Assembly: GCA_964482325.1 (NCBI GenBank)
Contig: CAYZXD010000004.1
Span: 1 to 64,000 of the forward strand
From: CAYZJV01 sp964482325
GTDB lineage: Bacteria > Spirochaetota > Spirochaetia > Sphaerochaetales > Sphaerochaetaceae
Reading direction: 5' to 3'
Length of the DNA stretch: 64,000 bases
Made by a program: the position numbers and the translations under genes. Of this stretch, positions 16,319 to 25,524 are shown piece after piece (the stretch's first letter is position 1; the number at the start of each line of letters is the position of its first letter). The notes beneath the pieces were generated by a model. It was not told where the DNA came from. It searched no databases and saw only the letters and a list, made by a program, of their open reading frames with translations.

Positions 16319-16927
16319 ATGAAAATTATATTGAACCAGGATGTTCATAATCTCGGTGAAGAGGGAGATGTGGTCGTTGTTAAAGACGGATACGCTCGTA
16401 ATTTCCTTCTCCCGAAAGGGCACGCTGTGCTGTTTAATAAGGCAAATCAGGCTATTTTTGCCAGTCGTGCAGCCGCTATTGAGAAGAGAAAAGAAGAAAA
16501 GCGGAAGGCTGCTGCCTCTTTGAAGGATCGAATAGATGAAATGACCATCACATTGGCAGTATCTGCAGGTGATTCGGGGAAACTTTTCGGTTCGGTGACG
16601 AGCTCCATGGTACAGGAAGCTCTTGCCAAAGAAGGTATTGAAGTAGAACGGAAGCGGATTGAAGTATCCTCACACATGATCAAAATGGTGGGAAGTTATT
16701 CTGTGAAAATCCGTCTCTATGAAGGTGAAAGTGCTCAGCTGAAAATTGAAGTAGTTTCCGAACACGCACTCAAGAAACAGGCGGCTGAAGAAGCTGCTGC
16801 TGCAAAAGCTGAAGCTGCTGCCGCAGAGAAGGCTAAGCCTGCTGAAGTTGAAGAGGTTGTTGAATACGGTGCTGAAGGTGCTGATGAGGATGACTTCGAA
16901 GACGACGAAGAAGAGGATAAGGAATAG
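16319..16927 (+). CDS. rplI: 50S ribosomal protein bL9 with long acidic tail
   Basis: Large-subunit protein at the base of the L1 stalk. The first 148 residues are a normal bL9: MKIILNQDVHNLGEEGD, KDGYARNFLLP, central helix rich in Lys/Arg/Glu, then the C-terminal domain with GKLFGSVTS. Residues 150-202 are an added low-complexity tail, first Ala/Glu/Lys repeats, then almost wholly Glu/Asp. AAGGAG lies nine bases before the ATG at 16319. Fifth gene of the operon; dnaB follows after eight bases. Confidence 0.95.
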   Translation: MKIILNQDVHNLGEEGDVVVVKDGYARNFLLPKGHAVLFNKANQAIFASRAAAIEKRKEEKRKAAASLKDRIDEMTITLAVSAGDSGKLFGSVTSSMVQEALAKEGIEVERKRIEVSSHMIKMVGSYSVKIRLYEGESAQLKIEVVSEHALKKQAAEEAAAAKAEAAAAEKAKPAEVEEVVEYGAEGADEDDFEDDEEEDKE

Positions 16928-16935
16928 TATTCCAA

Positions 16936-18339
16936 ATGGCATCAACACCTGCAGTTGGGCGAATCCCACCCCATAACGATGATGCGGAACGGGCCGTGCT
17001 CGGCGCTGTCCTACTGAGTGCAAATGCGTTCAGTGAAGTATCGGAGGTATTGCGGAAAGAGGATTTTTATAAAAGTGGACATCAGGTCCTGTTTGATGCC
17101 ATCCTCATGTTCCATCAGGAACACAGTTCACAGACCATTGATCTTATTACCATCACCGAATTTCTGAGATCTAAGAACCTCTTGGATCTCAGTGGTGGTA
17201 TGTCTTATATCGCATCACTGACGAGTGATGTTCCCACGACAGCCAATGCTGTTTATTATGCAAATATCGTTCGTTCACACAGTTTACGTCGTTCCCTTCT
17301 CGAACTCAGTGGAAAGTTGCAGCAGGATGTATTTGATGAGTCGCAGGAAATAGCATATCTGCTTGATGAAGCGGAACGAAACATGAGCGATCTGCAAGCT
17401 TCCAGTGGAACCTTTACTGATAAGTATCAAGAGAGCTCGCTGTTAGTCAACAGAACGGTCGATCGACTCATGGAACGGGCAAAACACGGCAATACCGATG
17501 GCATTAAGACGGGATTTGCACAACTTGATGAGATGACTGGAGGGTTCCAGCCCGCCGAGTTCATAGTTATCGGAGCCCGTCCATCAGTAGGAAAAACCGC
17601 CTTTGCCATTTCCATGGCCATACAGATTGCAATCCACCATAAGATACCCGCTGGCTTCTTTTCTGCTGAAATGACGAGCATGGCGATCATGGAGCGAATT
17701 CTTGCTGCAGAATCACGTGTTGATTCCAAGCGGATCCGATCTGCAATACTGAGAAATCAGGATATGGCAAATATTATCGATGCCGCCAGCAGAATTTATG
17801 AAGGGAAGCTGTATATCCAGGATACACCCAATATTAAACTGATGGATCTTCGAAGCCAGGCACGACGGATGAAGCGGGAACGGGACGTGAAAATTATTTT
17901 TATTGACTATATCAGCCTGATCAATCCCGAATCTCAGGCTCAGGTACCTCGGCATGAACAAGTAGCTGAAATTTCCCGTTCACTGAAATCCTTATCCCGT
18001 GAATTGAATATACCGATCGTAGCACTCTCTCAGGTATCACGAGATGCAGAAGGAAAAGAACCGAATCTGGCTAATCTGCGTGAATCAGGTGCCGTTGAAC
18101 AGGATGCCGATGTGGTGATTTTACTTCATCGGGATCGTCTTGCTGAAGTTCCTTCAGGTGAACGTGATACGAGAAGTGCCAATGGTCAATCACCGCAGAT
18201 GATACAGGGTTTCCCGGTTCAGGAGACCAAGGTGATCCTGGCAAAACAGCGTAATGGTGAAACTGGTATTATTACGATGGGATTCCAAAACCAGCTAGTC
18301 CGTTTTGTGGAACTTGACCGGTCTTCACATACCACCTAA
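16936..18339 (+). CDS. dnaB: Replicative DNA helicase
   Basis: Hexameric helicase that unwinds DNA at the fork. 467 residues: N-terminal primase-interaction domain (NDDAERAVLGAVLLS near residues 15-30), linker, RecA-like domain with Walker A GARPSVGKTAFA (Lys220), Walker B IIFIDYISLI near 318, and the EQDADVVILLHR motif near 390. No intein is present in the Walker A or later motifs. It overlaps the convergent rseP gene by 15 bases, with no terminator between. Confidence 0.97.
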   Translation: MASTPAVGRIPPHNDDAERAVLGAVLLSANAFSEVSEVLRKEDFYKSGHQVLFDAILMFHQEHSSQTIDLITITEFLRSKNLLDLSGGMSYIASLTSDVPTTANAVYYANIVRSHSLRRSLLELSGKLQQDVFDESQEIAYLLDEAERNMSDLQASSGTFTDKYQESSLLVNRTVDRLMERAKHGNTDGIKTGFAQLDEMTGGFQPAEFIVIGARPSVGKTAFAISMAIQIAIHHKIPAGFFSAEMTSMAIMERILAAESRVDSKRIRSAILRNQDMANIIDAASRIYEGKLYIQDTPNIKLMDLRSQARRMKRERDVKIIFIDYISLINPESQAQVPRHEQVAEISRSLKSLSRELNIPIVALSQVSRDAEGKEPNLANLRESGAVEQDADVVILLHRDRLAEVPSGERDTRSANGQSPQMIQGFPVQETKVILAKQRNGETGIITMGFQNQLVRFVELDRSSHTT

Positions 18340-19689
18340 GAAAAATTTAATATCACTGGTAATCACCAGCAGCATGACAATCATGAGGAAAGTCAATCCG
18401 ACTGTCTGAAACCGTGCGTAGATCTTTGCCCGCACCGGTTTCCCTCGTATTGCCTCATACAGACTCATGGCAACAGAGCCTCCATCAAGCCCCGGGATGG
18501 GAAGTAAGTTTAAGACCCCGAGTGAAATGCTGATCATGGCAAGCAAGTAGAGCATAGATCGCACCCCGGAATTTCTCATCTCTCCTATCATATAGGAAAT
18601 CCTGAGCGGACCTGCAATAGTCCCCTGACTACTGTCTCGATCGGTGAATAGTGCAGGTATCAGGAAAATAGTTTGCGTAATAGCTTTGTAGGTTTCCTGT
18701 AGCGCATGAGAGATTGCAGGGATGAATGAGTCTCCAGTAACGGTAACTACCGGTCGTTTGAAGGCAAACTGAAAATGTGGTTTTCCTGAGGCGTCCTTCT
18801 CCGGTATAAATGAAATCTGATCAGTGGAGCCATCAGTGTGAGCAACCGTAAGAACCACCTCATTTTCCTGTTTCTGCAAAGATTGCATTACATCAAGGGT
18901 ATGAGAAACCGGACTATCATATACAGTGAGAATTCGATCCCCATCACGCAAAACCGACGACTCAGGGGATAGCGGTGCAATCTGCGTCACCACAGGCTCT
19001 ATATATGAAGTAAGGCCGAATATCGGTCGTTGTTGTGCTTCATTGTAATCAGGTACAACAGAAAATTCGCGCTTCTGACCATCTCGAATAATAGTGAAAT
19101 CCATGGACTGACCTTGCTGAACCTGAGCAAGGATCTGCTGGACGGCAGGGAAATGAGGTACCGCTTCTCCATCAAGAGCGATTATCGTATCTCCTGTTTT
19201 GATACCAGCTCGAGCAGCTGCATTTTCTGCACCGGTTTCACTGGAAAAAAGCGTAGGATGGTCACTGGTCACCACTACGGTAGACGGATCAGCAAACATT
19301 TCATAATCAATCATCTGAAGTGGAATAAACAGGAGGAAGGCACCAAGCAGGTTAAAAAGACTTCCTGCAAGGAAGGTCGGAATACGACGAAGCGGTGAAA
19401 GAGAAAAAAGAGAGCCCGCTTCCCCTGATAGTGAGCTGTGTTTCTGCTCAAGAGACTGTTGCAGATCTTCGGCACCTTTTAGGCGACAGTACCCGCCTAA
19501 AGGAAAAAGGTTAATACGATATTCGGTGTTTCCTCTTCTCCAGGTGAACAGTGCTTTTCCCCATCCGATGGCAAATACTTCAACGGTGATGTTCGACATC
19601 CTGGCTACGATAAAGTGGCCAGTTTCATGGATGGTAATCATACCGGCAATGCTCAGTATGCCTATGATGAAGGAAACAATATCACTCAT
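18325..19689 (-). CDS. rseP: RseP-type site-2 intramembrane metalloprotease
   Basis: Zinc protease that cuts membrane-embedded substrates such as anti-sigma factors or signal-peptide remnants. 454 residues. The HExxH motif (HETGH, residues 21-25) is in the first membrane segment. Two PDZ-like domains span about residues 130-330 (ARAGIKTGDTIIALDGEAV; SSVLRDGDRILTV). The second zinc motif NLLPIPGLDGG lies near residue 396. It is the last gene of a minus-strand run and shares one base with the dxr stop (TGATG). Confidence 0.94.
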   Translation of the reverse strand: MSDIVSFIIGILSIAGMITIHETGHFIVARMSNITVEVFAIGWGKALFTWRRGNTEYRINLFPLGGYCRLKGAEDLQQSLEQKHSSLSGEAGSLFSLSPLRRIPTFLAGSLFNLLGAFLLFIPLQMIDYEMFADPSTVVVTSDHPTLFSSETGAENAAARAGIKTGDTIIALDGEAVPHFPAVQQILAQVQQGQSMDFTIIRDGQKREFSVVPDYNEAQQRPIFGLTSYIEPVVTQIAPLSPESSVLRDGDRILTVYDSPVSHTLDVMQSLQKQENEVVLTVAHTDGSTDQISFIPEKDASGKPHFQFAFKRPVVTVTGDSFIPAISHALQETYKAITQTIFLIPALFTDRDSSQGTIAGPLRISYMIGEMRNSGVRSMLYLLAMISISLGVLNLLPIPGLDGGSVAMSLYEAIRGKPVRAKIYARFQTVGLTFLMIVMLLVITSDIKFFLGGM

Positions 19690-20855
19690 CAGTTCATGTC
19701 CCTGGCAATCCTCTCTGCCTCCAATCTTACGCGGTGATCGATTGCGATGATTTCATCAAGAGAAGTGCAGGAGGTAGTCCAATCCTGTTCAAGGGTATGC
19801 AGTACCAACGGAGCGATCTGATCAAATCGAAGTTGCTGCCGCATAAAATGAGAAACCGCTATTTCATTGGCAGCATTATACGCTATTGCATAACTGCCTT
19901 GACGCTCAAGCGTTTCAAAAGCGGCCTTGAGCAGGGGAAATCGTTGATAATCAGGAGATTCAAATTGCAGAGTAAGATTGGTAAAATCGAGAGGTTGTAC
20001 AACCTGACGCAAGGCATATCCCCGTTCGGCTAATGCTGACATGATGGGAAGAGCAATATCAGGAGGAGTCATTTGAGCATAGACTGCTCCATTGTGCAGC
20101 CGGATCAGCGAATGCACAATGCTCTGTGGGTGAATAACTACTTCAATGGCATCTCGGGAGAATCCAAAGAGGTGGTATGCTTCAATTACTTCCAACCCCT
20201 TATTTGCCAACGTAGCTGAATCGATGGAAATCTTCGCCCCCATAGACCAATTAGGATGCGCAACCGCCATATCGACCGTGATGTGCTGCAGTTCATCACG
20301 CTTGAGGGTTCTGAAAGGCCCCCCGGATGCAGTAAGTACCAGTGAAGAGACAGAAGATAACCCATGTGCATCAATGAGGGCACTCAGGGTACTGTGTTCG
20401 CTATCAACTGGGAGAATACGTACCTGATGTTGTTGCGCATGAGCAAAAAGAAGCTTGCCTGCCATGACAATGCTTTCTTTATTTGAGAGCGCAATATCTT
20501 TGCCGCTATCGATAGCAGAAAAAGTGGGTTCAAGACCGCTTGCCCCTGATATCCCGTTCAGTACAACATCAGCTTCGGTATCACTGATCATTTGCAGCAG
20601 TCCCTTACGACCACGATATATGGTGGTACCTTCGGGAAACAACTCGTCACAAGCTGTACTTTCTTCCTGCGAAATACATACGGTACGACAGTTCCACTGA
20701 TGGGAAATCGCAGCCAGCTCCCGAATCGATGTATGGGCGTGCAAAGCGGCAATAGTAAAGTCATTTGCATAAGTCTGTAATGCTTTTAATGCGGTAGTAC
20801 CGATACTTCCGGTACAGCCAAGTATCATTACTTTTCGCTTACGATGATGCTCCAT
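19689..20855 (-). CDS. dxr: 1-deoxy-D-xylulose 5-phosphate reductoisomerase
   Basis: Second step of the non-mevalonate isoprenoid pathway, making MEP with NADPH. 388 residues. The NADPH motif GCTGSIGTTAL is near residue 13, NKESIV near 125 and the active-site loop SGGPFR near 183. The product feeds undecaprenyl phosphate made by UppS, encoded two genes upstream. It is tightly packed between cdsA and rseP. Confidence 0.97.
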   Translation of the reverse strand: MEHHRKRKVMILGCTGSIGTTALKALQTYANDFTIAALHAHTSIRELAAISHQWNCRTVCISQEESTACDELFPEGTTIYRGRKGLLQMISDTEADVVLNGISGASGLEPTFSAIDSGKDIALSNKESIVMAGKLLFAHAQQHQVRILPVDSEHSTLSALIDAHGLSSVSSLVLTASGGPFRTLKRDELQHITVDMAVAHPNWSMGAKISIDSATLANKGLEVIEAYHLFGFSRDAIEVVIHPQSIVHSLIRLHNGAVYAQMTPPDIALPIMSALAERGYALRQVVQPLDFTNLTLQFESPDYQRFPLLKAAFETLERQGSYAIAYNAANEIAVSHFMRQQLRFDQIAPLVLHTLEQDWTTSCTSLDEIIAIDHRVRLEAERIARDMN

Positions 20856-20865
20856 GATGGTCTCC

Positions 20866-21702
20866 TCATGTAAAAAGTTCTATACATATGAGAAAGAAAG
20901 GAGCGCTCATAAGCAAGGAATCAATCGAATCCATGATTCCACCTCTACCCATAATAATCGTTCCTGAGTCTTTGACATGTGCTCCCCGTTTGAGAGCTGA
21001 TTCAATAAGATCCCCCAGATTACTGATGATCGAGAGGATTAAACCGACAACCAATGATTGAAATATGGTGAATACTTCACGCATTGCCGGTATACTGACT
21101 GCCCATACCACACTGAGAATCATAGTGCTTATGGTTCCACCAATGAAGCCAGCTAAACTTTTATTCGGACTGACTGCGAAGATATTGCGATTTCCTTTAC
21201 CCAACCACATCCCAAAAATATAGGCGAATGTGTCGTTACCGAAAACCAGCAGGAACAACATGAGCAAAAGCCATGTTGCCTGATCATAGGGTAATAATCT
21301 GATGAGAAATAGAGAAAAGAAACCGGGATACACTGCAAGAAATGCAGTCCGGGAAATACGCGAAATGCTATCAGAAAAGGAATCCTGTACACCCGTGAAC
21401 ACTTCCTGAGAAAATCCAATGGAGAGTAATACTATAAAAGTAATCGATACAAGTGGTATCTCAGGAATGTAAAAGAGTTGTACATATTGCACGATAGGAA
21501 GCAATACCGTTAAATAATGGGGAATTAACGGCTTGGATTTGGGGAAAAGCAGATTTGCAATTTCTTTACTGCCTACATATACTGCCCAGACAGTCAGTAA
21601 TGCAAACCCCAAATGATGATAATGGGGGAAAAAGTAGATGAGTGCGAAGATGGCAGGTACACTGGTACATGTCAGAATGATACGCTTAGTCAGACTCCCC
21701 AT
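20866..21702 (-). CDS. cdsA: Phosphatidate cytidylyltransferase
   Basis: Makes CDP-diacylglycerol for phospholipid synthesis in the membrane. 278 residues with about seven membrane segments. Near the C-terminus comes the family signature around SNLGDLIESALKRGAHVKDSG...MGRGGIMDSIDS, with the metal-binding Asp residues. The ATG at 21700-21702 is chosen over an in-frame GTG two codons upstream because GGAGGAG is then correctly spaced. It follows uppS by two bases. Confidence 0.95.
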   Translation of the reverse strand: MGSLTKRIILTCTSVPAIFALIYFFPHYHHLGFALLTVWAVYVGSKEIANLLFPKSKPLIPHYLTVLLPIVQYVQLFYIPEIPLVSITFIVLLSIGFSQEVFTGVQDSFSDSISRISRTAFLAVYPGFFSLFLIRLLPYDQATWLLLMLFLLVFGNDTFAYIFGMWLGKGNRNIFAVSPNKSLAGFIGGTISTMILSVVWAVSIPAMREVFTIFQSLVVGLILSIISNLGDLIESALKRGAHVKDSGTIIMGRGGIMDSIDSLLMSAPFFLICIELFT

Positions 21703-21704
21703 GA

Positions 21705-22427
21705 TCACACTCCTCCAAATCGGCGTGCCCGATGTGCATACTCTTCACAGGCTTCCTGCAGCATCACTGCATTCCAGTCAGGCCACAATATTTCAGAAAA
21801 GAATAATTCAGCATATGCTGCATCCCAAAGCATGAAATTGCTTAACCGTTGTTCTCCTCCCGCTCTGATAATGAGATCAACAGGAGGGATATGAGGAAGA
21901 TCAAGATGCTCTCTGATATCCGGTGCAGTAATAGTGTCCCCCTGGGAGTGGCTACTGAGCCACCGATTGACTGAACGGACTATTTCATCCTGCCCGCCGT
22001 GATTGATTGCCAGGGAGACGGTTATTGTGGAAAATTCAGCAGTTGCCCGTTCAGTGGCCCTGACTGCCCGTTGAGCTTTTTCATTGAGACGCGAAATATC
22101 TCCCCGTATTAATAAACGAGCACCGACTCGTTGATAAAAATCCATTTCACTGTAGAGGCGTGTGGCCAACAGATTCATAAGATAGGTTACTTCTTCCTGT
22201 GGTCTTCGCCAGTTTTCTGTAGAGAATACATAATAGGTAAGGTAGGGTATACCCAAATCTGCAGCTGCTGCCGTGACTCGTTTAGCAGCCTTTACCCCCT
22301 CATAATGACCGGATGTTCTCGGCAGACCGCGTTTTGTTGCCCATCTGCCGTTTCCATCCATGATTATACCGATGTGATCCGGATAATCTTCATGATGCTC
22401 TGCGAGGAGGTTCTGTTCGGTTCCCAC
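21705..22427 (-). CDS. uppS: Undecaprenyl diphosphate synthase (cis-prenyltransferase)
   Basis: Makes the C55 lipid carrier for cell-wall synthesis. 240 residues. The catalytic Asp24 sits in IIMDGNGRWA, followed by GHYEGVKA. Further motifs are FSTENWRRP near 77 and DLIIRAGGEQRLSNF near 195. The last has Ala-Gly where most family members read RTSGE, a conservative variation in the signature region. It starts at GTG, two bases after the frr stop, with only a weak upstream site, suggesting coupling to frr. Confidence 0.95.
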   Translation of the reverse strand: MGTEQNLLAEHHEDYPDHIGIIMDGNGRWATKRGLPRTSGHYEGVKAAKRVTAAAADLGIPYLTYYVFSTENWRRPQEEVTYLMNLLATRLYSEMDFYQRVGARLLIRGDISRLNEKAQRAVRATERATAEFSTITVSLAINHGGQDEIVRSVNRWLSSHSQGDTITAPDIREHLDLPHIPPVDLIIRAGGEQRLSNFMLWDAAYAELFFSEILWPDWNAVMLQEACEEYAHRARRFGGV

Positions 22428-22429
22428 AA

Positions 22430-22984
22430 TCAGATTTCCAAGATTTCTTTCTCCTTCTCAGATGCGAGGTCGCTAATCTGAGCTATGTAGGAGTCGGTTA
22501 AATTCTGGGTCTTTGATTCCAGGTCTTTCTGTTCATCCTCAGAGATGTCTCCTGCTTTCTGCAGTTTCTTGATTTCATCAATAGCTTCTCTGCGGATATT
22601 CCGAATGGCTACCTTACTTTGTTCTGCGGTTGCTTTTGCACCTTTTGCCAGTTCTTTACGTCGGTCCTCTGTGAGGGGTGGGAAGTTAATACGTAACAGC
22701 TTACCATCATTGTTCGGATTAAGTGACAATTCAGATTTTAAAATAGCCTTCTCAATAGGTCCGAGAAGCGTTTTATCCCATGGTTGAATCACGACAAGCC
22801 GAGCTTCCGGTACGGAAATAGAAGCCACCTGAGATAACGGAGTCTCCTGACCATAATAATCCACTTTAATTTTATCAAACAACGCAGCAGTTGCACGTCC
22901 CGTTCTCAGAGCCCCGTATTCCTGGGTAAGTGCGGCAACACTTTTTTTCATTTTCGTTTCGCACGTTTCTAACACATCATGCAT
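22430..22984 (-). CDS. frr: Ribosome recycling factor
   Basis: Splits post-termination ribosomes together with an EF-G. 184 residues, the standard length, with the family opening (TKMKKSVAALTQEYGALRTGRA near residue 11) and SIPPLTEDRRKEL-type core (INFPPLTEDRRKELAK near 99). It lies between tsf and uppS; in most bacteria pyrH lies between tsf and frr, but here it is missing. An EF-G2-like candidate partner is encoded at 45-47 kb. Confidence 0.97.
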   Translation of the reverse strand: MHDVLETCETKMKKSVAALTQEYGALRTGRATAALFDKIKVDYYGQETPLSQVASISVPEARLVVIQPWDKTLLGPIEKAILKSELSLNPNNDGKLLRINFPPLTEDRRKELAKGAKATAEQSKVAIRNIRREAIDEIKKLQKAGDISEDEQKDLESKTQNLTDSYIAQISDLASEKEKEILEI

Positions 22985-23004
22985 ATACTACCTCCGGAAA
23001 GTGA

Positions 23005-23032
23005 ACCGCTCAGTATCTTTCAGCTGAGCGGT
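23005..23032 (-). other. Hairpin between tsf and frr
   Basis: Perfect nine-base arms ACCGCTCAG (23005-23013) and CTGAGCGGT (23024-23032) with a ten-base loop. There is no T run on either side, so it is more likely an mRNA processing or stability element, or a weak attenuator, than a terminator. It occupies the place where pyrH lies in many other genomes. Confidence 0.55.
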
Positions 23033-23045
23033 CCTGATCATGATC

Positions 23046-23888
23046 CTACTCTTCAACCCCTACACGGTAGAGGGCGTAGTCTATAATGGAAATCTGTGAA
23101 CCAACATCCTGAGAGAGTTTGGCAAGCACTTTCTCCACCGACTGGGAGTCATCTTTTACGAAAGGCTGCTGCAAGAAGCAAATTTCACTGTAGTGTTTAT
23201 TCAGTTTTCCCTGCACAATACCGGGGACCACCTTTTCCGGCTTACCTAAAGCCAGCGTCTGCTTGGTGAAGATATCTGTCTGTTCTTCCACATAAGCAGC
23301 ATCAACTGCTGAACGGGAAAGGTATCTCGGTGAAAAAGCAGCAACGTGCAGTGCACAGTCAAAGGCAAATTCCTTTACTGCATCCTGATTAAACACATCA
23401 CCATTTTCTGCTTCGAATTTAACGAGCACACCCAGCGAACCCTCTCCATGCACATACGAAGAGACAAACTGATTATCAGCAACATCCCATACAATGAATC
23501 GCTTCAAGGACATATTTTCCTTAATGGTGGTAATCAGATCCTGAACTTTCGCTTCAAGAGCAGGAACCACTTCGGTATATCCTTCAGCAATAACATCTTC
23601 ACAAAGCTGTTGTCCCAGTGCAACAAAGTCTTTGTTTCTGGCAACAAAGTCAGTTTCACAGGCCATTTCCAATAAGACCGCTTTCCCCTGCTTAATCAAG
23701 GTGAAAGCAGCACCGTTATTCGTAGCACGTCCAGCTCGCTTTGCTACAGCAGCAAGACCCATCTCTTTGAGAATCTTTTCCGCCTGTGCAAAGTCGCCTT
23801 CAGCTTTTACGAGGGCCTTTTTACAGTCCATCATACCGGCGCCGGTTGCGTCGCGTAATCGTTTTACTACATCTGCGGTAATTTCCAC
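23046..23888 (-). CDS. tsf: Elongation factor Ts
   Basis: Exchanges GDP for GTP on EF-Tu. 280 residues: the UBA-like N-terminus with RLRDATGAGMMDCKKAL (residues 10-27), the TDFVARN motif near 80, and two dimerisation subdomains. It follows rpsB by 23 bases, the standard pair. Confidence 0.97.
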   Translation of the reverse strand: MEITADVVKRLRDATGAGMMDCKKALVKAEGDFAQAEKILKEMGLAAVAKRAGRATNNGAAFTLIKQGKAVLLEMACETDFVARNKDFVALGQQLCEDVIAEGYTEVVPALEAKVQDLITTIKENMSLKRFIVWDVADNQFVSSYVHGEGSLGVLVKFEAENGDVFNQDAVKEFAFDCALHVAAFSPRYLSRSAVDAAYVEEQTDIFTKQTLALGKPEKVVPGIVQGKLNKHYSEICFLQQPFVKDDSQSVEKVLAKLSQDVGSQISIIDYALYRVGVEE

Positions 23889-23911
23889 ACTATACTCCTT
23901 GTCTTGACTTA

Positions 23912-24838
23912 TCAGTCTTCGTAGAGGACCTCTTCGTCCACTTCGATGCCACCTTCGGTGACCTTCACGGCTTTCACTGGGGAAACAACTTCCTCATCCG
24001 CTTTTTTCTGATCCTCATCGACTTCGAACTTGGTGTAGTCAGGATCTTCTTCATCAGTGGCGAAAACTACTTCACCGGTTTCTTCTTCCTTCTCTTCAGA
24101 AGTCTCTGTTTCAGTATTTTCAATTTCGGGAAGAGTCTCGATGATTTCAATACCTACTTCTTTGTCTGCATCAAGTACCGCGTTAGCGATAATCTCGACA
24201 AACAGCGAAATAGCTCTGATAGCATCATCGTTACCGGGGATAGGATAATCAATATTGGTAGGATCACAGTTGGTATCGACAACAGCAATAACCGGAATCC
24301 CAAGACGCTTCGCCTCAGCAACAGCAATAGCTTCCTTTTTGGTATCAATAATGAAGATTGCACCGGGCAGATCTTTCATCTCTTTAATACCGCCAAGGTT
24401 CTTCTCGAGTTTAGCCTTCTCCTTGAGGTGAAGAGCAATCTCTTTCTTGGTATAACTTTCAAATGTACCGTCGATTTCTTCTTTTTCCAATTTTTTCAGA
24501 CGGTTGATTGATTTTTTAATGGTAGTGAAGTTGGTAAGCATACCACCGAGCCAGCGATTATTGATATACGGCATACCGCATCGTTTCGCTTCACTTTCAA
24601 TGGTCTGCTGCGCTTGTTTCTTGGTACCCACGAACAGAATGGATTTACCCTGTTTTACCTGCGATCGGACCGCTTCATAGGCCTCTACAATACAGGCACT
24701 GGTCTTCTGCAGGTCGATGATGTGAATACCATTTCTTTCCGAGAAGATGAATTTTGCCATCTTCGGATTCCATCGTTTGGTCTGATGACCAAAATGCACG
24801 CCTGATTCAAGCAGGCTTTTCATAGTTACTACGGACAC
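23912..24838 (-). CDS. rpsB: 30S ribosomal protein uS2 with acidic C-terminal extension
   Basis: Small-subunit protein needed for bS1 binding. 308 residues against the usual 230-260. The core runs from VVTMKSLLESGVHFGHQT to about residue 235; the remaining ~70 residues are strongly acidic (ETETSEEKEEET, DEEDPDY), with few basic residues. The GTG at 24838 was chosen because AGGAGG lies just upstream and the product then starts like other uS2 proteins; an in-frame ATG eight codons earlier would put the site inside the gene. Together with the bL9 tail it shows that acidic extensions recur in this genome's ribosomal proteins. Confidence 0.95.
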   Translation of the reverse strand: MSVVTMKSLLESGVHFGHQTKRWNPKMAKFIFSERNGIHIIDLQKTSACIVEAYEAVRSQVKQGKSILFVGTKKQAQQTIESEAKRCGMPYINNRWLGGMLTNFTTIKKSINRLKKLEKEEIDGTFESYTKKEIALHLKEKAKLEKNLGGIKEMKDLPGAIFIIDTKKEAIAVAEAKRLGIPVIAVVDTNCDPTNIDYPIPGNDDAIRAISLFVEIIANAVLDADKEVGIEIIETLPEIENTETETSEEKEEETGEVVFATDEEDPDYTKFEVDEDQKKADEEVVSPVKAVKVTEGGIEVDEEVLYED

Positions 24839-24921
24839 ATTTCCTCCTGTGACGGCACCCATATGGGCTTATCCGTCCCCTTCGCTGTTTCTCACCTGTT
24901 ATCGGTGGATATTCTGGATGG

Positions 24922-25524
24922 TTAAACACTATCCAGTGATGATAATATGGCAGAAATCCTCTGTATTGGCAAGCCCACCACAGTAGTGTAATCACCCGTA
25001 ATATGGGAGATAAAACTCCTAGCGGCTCCCTGAATACGATATGACCCGGCTGCACCACGCCATTGCCCACCAATCAGGTACTCATTGATAGTCACCTCGT
25101 TCAAGTGGCGGAATGTGACCTGAGCGGCATCGCTTCCACGTACGATTCTCTGCCCGTTTGGAAAATAGAGTGCAAAAGCAGACCAGACAGTATGACTTTT
25201 CCCCTGGAAACGGAGTAGCTGGTCATGAGCCTCATGTACATCCTGAGGTTTTCCTATCAGTAATCCATCACAGCTGATCATGGTATCAGCGGTGATTACA
25301 GGAAATTCAGGTGTGTTGTACCTGTCAAGATAGGAATTGAGCTTCCGTTCGGCAAGATCCTGCACCACCAAAGCACCGACCGATGAACCATGATCTTCAT
25401 CACAATCTACCTTTTGGACATACACGGTACATCCCAGTTCTTCGAGTAACTGCCGTCGGGCCTCTGACTGACTGGCGAGAATGAGTTTCGGCAAGTGCTG
25501 TACGATGATCTGCTTACTGTCCAA
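24922..25524 (-). CDS. maf: Maf-family nucleotide pyrophosphatase
   Basis: Hydrolyses non-canonical or modified nucleoside triphosphates; in several bacteria it is linked to division arrest. 200 residues. The signature LILASQSEARRQLL near residue 14 has Glu-Ala in place of the usual Ser-Pro; the ITADTMI motif near 77 and IGKP near 90 are intact. No ATG is available. A TTG at 25524 has GGAGG seven bases upstream and gives a normal length, so I take it as the start; it overlaps the end of the ABC-F gene by 11 bases. Confidence 0.88.
   Translation of the reverse strand: MDSKQIIVQHLPKLILASQSEARRQLLEELGCTVYVQKVDCDEDHGSSVGALVVQDLAERKLNSYLDRYNTPEFPVITADTMISCDGLLIGKPQDVHEAHDQLLRFQGKSHTVWSAFALYFPNGQRIVRGSDAAQVTFRHLNEVTINEYLIGGQWRGAAGSYRIQGAARSFISHITGDYTTVVGLPIQRISAILSSLDSV

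Noticed and set aside
24858..24867. Palindrome CCCATATGGG upstream of rpsB
   Set aside because: Short and self-complementary without a loop; no link to a promoter or to a known uS2 leader structure.
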